From contig NZ_PJMQ01000001.1 of the NCBI RefSeq assembly GCF_002846335.1, positions 1,116,001 through 1,180,000 of the forward strand: a DNA stretch of 64,000 nucleotides, given 5' to 3'. The position numbers were made by a program, and so were the translations under genes. Shown here piece by piece: positions 53,912 to 64,000 of the stretch. Position 1 is the first letter of the stretch; the number at the start of each line of letters is the position of its first letter. The stretch is from Janthinobacterium sp. 61 (GTDB lineage Bacteria > Pseudomonadota > Gammaproteobacteria > Burkholderiales > Burkholderiaceae_D). The notes beneath the pieces were generated by a model. The model made no database searches and was not told where the DNA came from. It saw only the letters and a list, made by a program, of their open reading frames with translations.

Positions 53912-55305
53912 CGACGCGCGCCCTGCGCGCCGCCGGCGCATGGTCGCTGCGGCGCACGCTGCTGGCCGTGTTGCTGGGACTGACGTTCACCTTATGGGGC
54001 TTCAGCGCCGCCATCGTGTACCTGGAAGCGGGGCGCGAAAGCCAGGAACTGTTCGACCAGTCGCTGGCCGAGACGGGGCATTTGCTGCTCTCCCTGGCCG
54101 AGCACGAGGTGCAGGAACATGGCGCGAGCACGTCGCTGGTGATGCCGGTGGCGCAGAACCGCAACCACCGCCAGTATCTGCTGTTCCAGGTGTGGGATGC
54201 GCAGCGGCGTCTGTTGTACAAGAATGCCGGCGCGCCGGACCAGGCGTTCGCCGCGCCGGCCGATGTCGGCTACAGCTGGCACGACAACGATGGCCAGCTG
54301 TGGCGCATCTACACGAGCTGGAATCATGACGCGCAGCTGCAGATCCAGGTGGCGGAACCGGCCAGCCACCGCCAGGAAATCAGCAGCCGCTTCGCCCTGA
54401 AGCTGCTGGCCATCGGCTTGCCGATGGCGGCCCTGGCGGCGCTGGCAATCTGGTGGAGCATCAACCGCGTGTTTCGCGCCCTGCGCCGTAGCGCCGATGA
54501 AGTGGCGCAGCGCACGCCCGACGATCTCGCCAGTGTCAGCGTGACGGGCGCGCCGCTGGAAGTGCAGCCGCTGCTGCAGGCCATCAACCGCCTGTTCGTG
54601 CGCGTGCGCCAGACGCGCGAGCAGGAGCAGCGCTTCACGGCCGATGCCGCGCATGAATTGCGCACGCCGCTGGCGGCCATCAAGACCAACCTGCAGGTGT
54701 TGCAGCGCGCGCGCAGCGATGCGGAACGCAGCGAGTCCGTGACGGGCCTGGGCTTGAGCGTGGACCGTGCCACGCGCCTGGTGGGGCAGTTGCTGACCCT
54801 GTCCCGGCTCGACCCGCAGTCGCAGCCTCCGCCCGACCTGCCCGTGCTGGACCTGGCCGCCGTGCTGGCTGAACAGCTGCCTGGCTGGATGGCGCAGGCG
54901 CAGCGCCAGGATCTGCAACTGCGGGCCGACCTGGCCACGGCGCCGTGCCGCCTGCAGCTGGACCATGTCCTGATCCTGGTGCGCAACCTGATGGACAATG
55001 CCATGCGCTATACCCCGGCCGGCGGCACGCTGATGCTGGCCTGCCGCACCGAGGCCGATGGCGTGCTGCTGCGCGTGAGCGATACGGGGCCCGGCATCGC
55101 CGAGCAGTTGCGCGAGCGCGTGTTCGAACGCTTTTTCCGCGCCGCCGGCGCGCACCAGCCAGGCAGCGGCTTGGGCTTGTCGATCGTGCGGCGCATCGCC
55201 GAAACGCATGGCGCCAGCGTGCAGCTGGCCGCCGGACCGGATGGCGCGGGCCTGGTGGTGACGGTGCACTTCCCCGCGCCCGCCGGCGCGCCCATTCATG
55301 AATAA
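53908..55305 (+). CDS. Sensor histidine kinase, metal or envelope stress
   Basis: 465 residues from ATG 53908, which overlaps the regulator stop; AGGAG upstream. Membrane helices lie near 17-38 and 166-188, with a periplasmic sensor domain between. It shows HQ-x-x-x-YLLFQVWDAQRRLL-like strings (RQYLLFQVWDAQRRLLYKNA). HAMP follows, then HisKA with H249 in ADAAHELRTPLAAI and HATPase_c with MDNAMRYTPAGG and GSGLGLSIVRRIAETHG. The domain order fits QseC/PmrB kinases. The signal is inferred to be the metal exported by the divergent pump, and a bivalent-metal site is not visible. Confidence 0.9.
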   Translation: MTTRALRAAGAWSLRRTLLAVLLGLTFTLWGFSAAIVYLEAGRESQELFDQSLAETGHLLLSLAEHEVQEHGASTSLVMPVAQNRNHRQYLLFQVWDAQRRLLYKNAGAPDQAFAAPADVGYSWHDNDGQLWRIYTSWNHDAQLQIQVAEPASHRQEISSRFALKLLAIGLPMAALAALAIWWSINRVFRALRRSADEVAQRTPDDLASVSVTGAPLEVQPLLQAINRLFVRVRQTREQEQRFTADAAHELRTPLAAIKTNLQVLQRARSDAERSESVTGLGLSVDRATRLVGQLLTLSRLDPQSQPPPDLPVLDLAAVLAEQLPGWMAQAQRQDLQLRADLATAPCRLQLDHVLILVRNLMDNAMRYTPAGGTLMLACRTEADGVLLRVSDTGPGIAEQLRERVFERFFRAAGAHQPGSGLGLSIVRRIAETHGASVQLAAGPDGAGLVVTVHFPAPAGAPIHE

Positions 55306-55317
55306 AGGAGGCTGACC

Positions 55318-56016
55318 ATGCCATTGCGACACCGCGAGTTTCACCGGATGGACAACGTGGGCTGGCTGCGCGCCGCCGTGCTGGGCGCCAATGACGGCAT
55401 CGTTTCGACGGCCAGCCTGGTGCTGGGCGTGGTGGCGGCGCACGCCACGCACGACAGCATCCTGGTGGCCGGCGTGGCTGGCCTGGTGGCGGGCGCCATG
55501 TCGATGGCCACGGGCGAATATGTCTCGGTGCAGTCGCAGGCCGATACGGAACAGGCGGCGCTGGAACGCGAGGGCGGCGAACTGTTCGATGATCCCAAGG
55601 GGGAGCTGCACGAGCTGACGCACATTTATGTGGCGCGCGGCCTGGAACCGGCGCTGGCCGCGCAAGTGGCCAGGGCCCTGACGGCGCACGACGCGCTCGG
55701 AGCGCATGCGCGCGATGAACTGGGCATCACCGAAAGCATGCGCGCGCGCCCGCTACAGGCGGCGCTGGCCTCGGCGCTCAGTTTTGCCGTCGGCGCGGCG
55801 TTGCCGCTGCTGGTGGTGCTGCTGGCGCCCATGCCCATCCTGGCGCCGGCCATCGTTGCTTCCGCGCTGCTATTTCTGGCGCTGCTCGGTGGCTTGGCGG
55901 CCAGGGCCGGCGGCGCGCGCTTGGGCCGGGGCGTGCTGCGCGTGGTGTTCTGGAGCGCGCTGTCGATGGCGGCGGCATCGGGCATCGGGGCGCTGTTCGG
56001 CGCCACGGTCGCGTGA
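55318..56016 (+). CDS. VIT/CCC1-family membrane protein
   Basis: 232 residues, with AAAGGAGG before the ATG. Five membrane segments: about 20-40, 45-60, 145-170, 170-195 and 205-230. NVGWLRAAVLGANDGIVSTA (13-32) and AMSMATGEYVSVQSQADTEQ (about 60-79) are signature strings of the VIT1/CCC1 vacuolar iron transporter family. The cytoplasmic acidic helix with REGGELFDDPKGEL follows. It probably moves Fe2+ or Mn2+. It lies 12 bp after the sensor gene, so it may belong to the same operon as the two-component system. Confidence 0.87.
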   Translation: MPLRHREFHRMDNVGWLRAAVLGANDGIVSTASLVLGVVAAHATHDSILVAGVAGLVAGAMSMATGEYVSVQSQADTEQAALEREGGELFDDPKGELHELTHIYVARGLEPALAAQVARALTAHDALGAHARDELGITESMRARPLQAALASALSFAVGAALPLLVVLLAPMPILAPAIVASALLFLALLGGLAARAGGARLGRGVLRVVFWSALSMAAASGIGALFGATVA

Positions 56017-56021
56017 TGCTG

Positions 56022-56867
56022 TCAGTGTGATACCAGCACCGGCAAGGTCATCTCCTGTAACACCGTGCGCGTGACGCCGCCTAGCAGCGTCTCGCGCAGG
56101 CGCATGTGGCCGTAGCAGCCCATCACCACCAGGTCGCAGCGCCGCTGCGCCGCCATCGCCAGCAGGGCCGTGCCCACGTCCTGGGCAGGCGGCGTGTCAT
56201 GCTGCAGCACTTCGACGTTGACGCCGTGGCGCGCCAGGTACAGGGCCAGGTCGGCACCCGGCTGCTCGCCGTGCGCGGCCGGCTGGGCGTGCGAATTGAC
56301 GACGGCCAGGCTGACCTGCTGCGCGCGTTGCAGCAGCGGCAGCGCGTCCGTGATGGCGCGCAGCGCTTCGGCGCTGCCGTTCCAGGCCAGCAGGGGATGC
56401 TGCGCGCTGCCCGATAGTGCGGCGGACGGGGCGTGCGGCACCATCAGCACGGGCCGGCCGCAATGGAGCATCAGGTATTCGGGCGTGCCGGCGATGACGC
56501 GCGACGGCGTATCCTGCGCGTCGGTCTGGCCGAGGATCAGCAAGTCGCAATAGCGCGCCTGCAGCAGCAGAGCGCCTTGCGCGTCGTCGTCGACGAAGCG
56601 CGTTTCGTAGGTGCCCAGGCCTTCTTCGCGGGCGATGCGCTCGAATTCGTGCAGGGCTTCGCTGGCCTGGCTGCGCAGCGCCTGCATCTGCGCCGGCGCA
56701 AATTGCAGCGCGTTGACGCCGCCGCCATACGCATAGCGCGAGATGCCGCTCATGGCCGAGCCGATCAGGTGGGCGCCTTCTGCGACGGCCAGGCGTACGG
56801 CCAGGCGGATGCGCTGGGCACAGTGGCGGGAATTGTCTACGTGGACCAGCAGGGTAGTGTAGGGCAT
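56022..56867 (-). CDS. Tandem universal stress protein
   Basis: 281 residues from ATG 56867. Two Usp domains: residues 1-147 (YTTLLVHVDNSRH at start, DLLILGQTDAQDTP near 108) and 150-281 (HPLLAWNGSAEALRAITDAL near 158, DLVVMGCYGHMRLRETLLGG near 245). The second ends with the ATP-binding G-x-x-GH-x-R-x-x-E-x-x-L-G-G motif and TRTVLQEMTLPVLVSH; the first is degenerate. It follows phaC by 31 bp, a common setting for Usp in PHA-accumulating bacteria. It ends 6 bp from the converging VIT gene. Confidence 0.88.
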   Translation of the reverse strand: MPYTTLLVHVDNSRHCAQRIRLAVRLAVAEGAHLIGSAMSGISRYAYGGGVNALQFAPAQMQALRSQASEALHEFERIAREEGLGTYETRFVDDDAQGALLLQARYCDLLILGQTDAQDTPSRVIAGTPEYLMLHCGRPVLMVPHAPSAALSGSAQHPLLAWNGSAEALRAITDALPLLQRAQQVSLAVVNSHAQPAAHGEQPGADLALYLARHGVNVEVLQHDTPPAQDVGTALLAMAAQRRCDLVVMGCYGHMRLRETLLGGVTRTVLQEMTLPVLVSH

Positions 56868-56898
56868 GGCGTTTTCCTCGGTTGTCTGAAGTCGGTTG

Positions 56899-58716
56899 TC
56901 AAGTCTGCAGCACGTAGTTGCCCGGCGCGTCGCCCAGGTCTGGGCGCATGGCTGGCGGCGCCACCTGCGCGCCCGAGCGCTCTGCCAGCCAGGCTTGCCA
57001 GGCAGGCCACCATGAACCGTCGTGACGCGTCGTGTCGCGCTGCCAGCTGTCCGCGTCGATGTAGGGCGCGTCGTGGGCGTGCGTGGCCAGCTGGTAGCTG
57101 CGGCGCGCCTGTCCCGGTGGCGAGACCACGCCTGCATTGTGCCCGCCCGAGGTGAGCAAAAAGGTGACGTCCGTGTCGGTCAGCAGCTGCAGCTTGTACA
57201 CAGAGCGCCATGGCGCCACGTGGTCCGTCAGCGTGCCGACGGCAAAGATGGGCGCGTCGATGTCCGGCAGGGCGATATGGCGGCCTGCCGTGCGGTAGCG
57301 GCCTTCGGCCAGGTCGTTGTGCAGGAAAAGGCGGCGCAGGTATTCCGCATGCATGCGGCAGGGCATGCGCGTGGCGTCCGCATTCCAGGCCATCAGGTCG
57401 CTGTCCTGCTCGTCCAGCCCCAGCAGGTAATGGCGCAGCCGGCGCGACCAGATCAGATCGTTCGAACGCAGCAGCTGGAAGGCGCCCGCCATCTGCCGCG
57501 TATCGAGGTAACCCTGCTTCCACATGGCCGCCTCCAGGAAGCTCACCTGGCTCTCGTCGATGAACAGCGACAGTTCGCCCGGTTCCTTGAAGTCCACCTG
57601 CGACGCCAGCATGGTGAGGCTGGCCAGGCGCGCATCGCCGTCGCGCGCCATGCTTGCTGCGGCAATCGCCAGCAGGGTACCGCCCAGGCAGTAGCCGGCC
57701 GCGTGCGCCTGCGGCGCGCCCGTGATGCGGGCAATGGCGTCGAGCGCGTCCATCACCCCCAGCTGGCGGTAGTCTTCCAGCGACAGCTCGCGGTCTTCTT
57801 CGAGCGGATTTTTCCATGAAATCATGAACACCGTGTGGCCTTGTTCCACCAGGTAGCGCACCAGGGAATTGTGCGGCGACAGGTCGAGTATGTAGTATTT
57901 CATGATCCAGGCCGGCACGAACAGCAGGGGCGTGGCATGCACGGTCGCTGTCGCTGGCGCGTACTGCAGCAGCTCGATCAGGTCATTGCGGTAGACCACC
58001 TTGCCGGGCGTGACGGCCACGTTGTCGCCTGCCTTGTAGCTGCGCTGGTCGGGCGCATGCGCGCCCATGGCGGCGCGGCGCCAGTCGTCAGCCAGATGCC
58101 GTGCGCCATTCGCCAGGTTGGCGCCGCCGCTCGCCAGGGTTGCCTGCTGCACCACGGGATTGGTCAGCATGAAGTTCGACGGCGCCAGCATGTCGAGCCA
58201 CTGGCGCACGGTGAACGTGACGACATCTTCGTGATGCGGCGAGACGCCGCGCACGCCAGTGGTGGCGCGGTGCCACCACTGCTGCTGCAGCAAGAAGCCC
58301 TGGTAGGCCAGGTTGTAGGGCCAGCGCTGCCAGGCCGGGTCTTCGAAGCGCCGGTCCTGCGGCAGCGGCGCGATGCAAGGCGGCTCACTGGCGCTGCCGG
58401 TCTGGGCCGATTGCAGCGCAGATTGCAGCGCGTACTGCTGCCAGCGGCCGATCTTCTTCCACGCTTCCTGCAGCAAGGTTAGCTGCTTCGATGGCGCCAG
58501 TGCCAGGTGGCTGAGCCAGTCGGCATAAGCATTGCCCAGCGCGGCCGGCGAAATGCCGCCCGTGAACTTGCCCAGCCAGGCGTTTAGCAGCAGGTCGAGA
58601 GTGGCGCCTTCCGGTGCGCTCTCCGGATAGTCGGGCGCCGGCACGCCTTGCCAGGCGCTGCCCTGGCGCTCATGTTCAACTTTTTGCTCCGCATTGCTCG
58701 GCTGCGTCTTGCTCAT
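56899..58716 (-). CDS. phaC: Class I poly(R)-hydroxyalkanoate synthase
   Basis: 605 residues. Catalytic triad: Cys343 in AAGYCLGGTLLA (lipase-like box G-x-C-x-G), Asp498 in TLTDHVAPW and His526 in SGGHNAGVV. The length fits class I enzymes (about 590), which work as homodimers without PhaE. The N-terminal domain (1-200) carries TGGISPAALGNAYADW. It polymerises (R)-3-hydroxyacyl-CoA on the granule surface. It lies 62 bp after a hybrid kinase on the same strand; phaA, phaB and phasin genes are not in the window. Confidence 0.93.
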   Translation of the reverse strand: MSKTQPSNAEQKVEHERQGSAWQGVPAPDYPESAPEGATLDLLLNAWLGKFTGGISPAALGNAYADWLSHLALAPSKQLTLLQEAWKKIGRWQQYALQSALQSAQTGSASEPPCIAPLPQDRRFEDPAWQRWPYNLAYQGFLLQQQWWHRATTGVRGVSPHHEDVVTFTVRQWLDMLAPSNFMLTNPVVQQATLASGGANLANGARHLADDWRRAAMGAHAPDQRSYKAGDNVAVTPGKVVYRNDLIELLQYAPATATVHATPLLFVPAWIMKYYILDLSPHNSLVRYLVEQGHTVFMISWKNPLEEDRELSLEDYRQLGVMDALDAIARITGAPQAHAAGYCLGGTLLAIAAASMARDGDARLASLTMLASQVDFKEPGELSLFIDESQVSFLEAAMWKQGYLDTRQMAGAFQLLRSNDLIWSRRLRHYLLGLDEQDSDLMAWNADATRMPCRMHAEYLRRLFLHNDLAEGRYRTAGRHIALPDIDAPIFAVGTLTDHVAPWRSVYKLQLLTDTDVTFLLTSGGHNAGVVSPPGQARRSYQLATHAHDAPYIDADSWQRDTTRHDGSWWPAWQAWLAERSGAQVAPPAMRPDLGDAPGNYVLQT

Positions 58717-58778
58717 CCAGGACTCCTGTCATTTTTTTACAGGATAGCAAGAGCTTGTTCAAAAAATTATGATCTACA

Positions 58779-62323
<3,545 letters not shown>

Positions 62324-62327
<4 letters not shown>

Positions 62328-63469
62328 GCTTCGCTCAGCACGGTCACGGTCATCGTCTGGTTATGCAGCTGGCACGCGCCATGCGGCTGCGTGATGCCGA
62401 TTTCGCCGTTCGAGTAGAAACCGGCGATACAGGTGGCACCGCTGCCCAGTACGTCGGCCACCGCTTCGACCTCTTCCTCGACACTGTCGCCCATGACCAG
62501 CTTGCGCCCCACGCAGCTGACCAGCAGGGCCAGCTGGTCGCCCACCGTATCGGCGTGGTGCTGGACGCTGCGCGCGGCCGTTTCGGCCCCGTCTATCAGC
62601 CGGTTGGTGCTGGAATGCATTAATTTCAGGTAGCCGTCGGCGAGGATGTCACCAGCCAGTGTCAGCGAACCCTGTTCTTCATCGACGGCGAGGATGGTGC
62701 GAAATACATTGCTTTTTTCATGCGCCGCCGTGAGCATTTCAAACGGAAACAGCAGGCCCGAGCCCGGCAGGTCGCGCGCATAGTCGCCCAGGTACAGTTT
62801 GTAGATGTCCAGCGCCCGCGCGCCATCCAGCCCATACAGCACGTTGTCGACGCAGCGCGTCACCTTGCGCGCCGGACCGAACGCTTCCCAGCCCGCATGG
62901 CTGCCGTAGCCGAGGCGGATATGCTCGCCGTACAGGCCGATGGCGACGATGGTATTGTCGGCCGTACCGCGCGGACCCAGGGTCCAGGTCTGGAGGAAGG
63001 CGCCGCCGTCGGCGGCCAGCCCGCCGGATATGGTGACGCCCGGGGGCAGATTCGCCTGCAGGCCAGCGATGAGGGCACTGCCGTTAATGGCCACGCCCGT
63101 GCCCAGCATGAAGACCGCCGTCAGGTTTTCCTGCGGCAGCGCCTGCGCCAGGCGCTCGCCCGCATCGTGCGAGTCCGCCATGTCGCAGATAATGGCGTCG
63201 GCGATGGCCACCGCCGTGTGCGCGAAGGCGATGGCGGTGATGACGCAGCTGTCGTCATAGACGCGCTTGCCGGCGATCTCGCCGGCCGTGGAGCAGCCGG
63301 CGATAACGGCGCCGGGCAGTTGGCGGCGCAGCGCCGTCGTCAGTTCCGGGGTGGAGAAATAAGTGCAGGCGCCAAAGACCAGCACCAGCTGCGGTTGCAT
63401 GGCGGCCAGGGGCGCCAGTGCGGTATCGATGTCGTCACGGTTTTTCAGGATCAGTTGTTGCACGCGCAT
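62324..63469 (-). CDS. FIST-domain sensor, NosP-like
   Basis: 381 residues. FIST_N spans about 28-225 (LVLVFGACTYFSTPELTTAL, GAVIAGCSTAGEIAGKRVYD) and FIST_C about 226-365 (ALDIYKLYLGDYARDLPGSG, VEAVADVLGSGATCIAGFYS then NGEIG). The C-x-x-GE and FYSNGEI-type motifs are the family hallmarks. Members such as NosP bind heme and sense nitric oxide. No separate heme motif can be proven by eye. It stands between an HD-GYP protein gene and the hybrid kinase gene, overlapping the latter start, so it very likely controls that kinase. Confidence 0.87.
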
Positions 63470-63483
63470 GGCAGGGTCCTCGC

Positions 63484-64000
63484 TTACAGTGGGTGGGCGT
63501 GATGCTGGACGGGGTCGGGCAGGCTGCTGCGGATATCGAGCACCTCGTCCCAGGCGCCCAGGAAGGCGTCGATGCAGCGCGGGCAGAAATGACTGCCCGT
63601 ATTCTGTTGGAGGAACAGGTACGCCTGCTCCACCGGCCAGGCCGGCTTGTACGGGCGTTCCGAACTGAGCGCGTCGAAGACGTCAGCCACGGCGACGATG
63701 CGCGCCGACAGTGGTATCTGTTCGCCCGCCAGGCCGTCCGGATAGCCGCTGCCGTCGTATTTTTCGTGGTGGCCGCGGGCGATTTCCTCGGCCAGCTGGA
63801 TCAGCGGGGCATCGCTGCCGGCGAGGATCTGGCCGCCGATTTCCGCGTGCTGGCGCATGATGGCCATTTCCTCGCGGTTCAGTCGCCCCGGCTTGAGCAG
63901 GATATGGTCGGGCGTGGCCAGCTTGCCCACGTCGTGCATGGGCGCTGCCTTGAGCAGCAGTTCCTGCCATTGCGCATCCATGCCCAGGTCCCTGGCGATC
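63484..64000 (-). CDS. HD-GYP c-di-GMP phosphodiesterase, C-terminal part
   Basis: The minus-strand frame is open to the window edge; at least 170 residues are visible. HDVGKLATPDHILLKPGRLN has the HD pair; HHEKYDGSGYPDGLAGEQIP has the H-H and GYP-class GSGYPDGL motif; RIVAVADVFDALSSERPYK is the terminal D-x-F-DAL block. All marks of HD-GYP phosphodiesterases, which hydrolyse c-di-GMP, are intact. The N-terminal (probably receiver) part is outside the window. It lies 14 bp ahead of the FIST gene on the same strand, so c-di-GMP breakdown is encoded with the NO-sensing module. Confidence 0.9.
   Translation of the reverse strand, partial: IARDLGMDAQWQELLLKAAPMHDVGKLATPDHILLKPGRLNREEMAIMRQHAEIGGQILAGSDAPLIQLAEEIARGHHEKYDGSGYPDGLAGEQIPLSARIVAVADVFDALSSERPYKPAWPVEQAYLFLQQNTGSHFCPRCIDAFLGAWDEVLDIRSSLPDPVQHHAHPL

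Overview
The window is high-GC bacterial DNA with dense genes, short ATGA or GTGA overlaps between operon partners, and a gene set typical of Burkholderiales: a class I PHA synthase, a periplasmic aldehyde oxidase PaoABC, HME-type metal RND efflux, many hybrid histidine kinases and several LysR regulators. I infer a free-living betaproteobacterium, most likely Oxalobacteraceae (Janthinobacterium/Duganella/Massilia-like). That placement rests on general similarity, because no rRNA or tRNA gene was seen. No CRISPR array, complete insertion sequence or prophage was found.

Region 1 (1-20.4 kb) is mixed housekeeping and stress content. It holds the end of a drug RND operon with its outer-membrane factor, a divergent Hcp-like/septoil-knot pair, a tandem-duplicated DUF4394 lipoprotein and arsB behind a strong inverted repeat. 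A nemR-type TetR gene has a matching operator in front of itself and in front of a gutted nemA relic, followed by an NTF2-like gene with an amber codon. Next come a GNAT-flavin reductase fusion, DUF2145 with a partner, an HDOD protein, an acyl-CoA dehydrogenase-like flavoprotein, a SulP transporter, a ParB-like protein, a thioesterase, a GST and a LysR/DHA2-MFS divergent pair. An orphan protein resembling the primase domain of TOTE conflict systems closes the region.

Region 2 (about 20.4-25.1 kb) is visibly richer in A+T. It carries six unrelated, mostly unrecognised single genes, all on the plus strand. The junctions between them carry degenerate copies of a short motif with the words GGCCA(C/G)AAGCGG and ATGTCCGCA. 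It looks like accessory DNA.

Region 3 (25.1-45.5 kb) holds a nitronate monooxygenase with divergent LysR and YbfB-type MFS, a cruciform-like interspersed repeat, and a three-gene hydrolase operon (M14 peptidase, alpha/beta hydrolase, serine beta-lactamase-like). It continues with paoABC, a sensory operon in which a TauA/SsuA-like binding protein sits between two hybrid histidine kinases, a frameshifted relic, and a Fur-box-headed FecI/FecR/TonB-receptor iron system ending in a clear intrinsic terminator.

Region 4 (45.5-64 kb) holds corA, cytochrome b561, an HME-RND metal efflux operon (adaptor, pump, DUF3240, outer-membrane factor) divergent from its two-component system with a symmetric TTAA box between them, and a VIT-family transporter. 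It ends with Usp and phaC and a probable nitric-oxide sensing module made of an HD-GYP protein, a NosP-like FIST protein and a PAS hybrid kinase.
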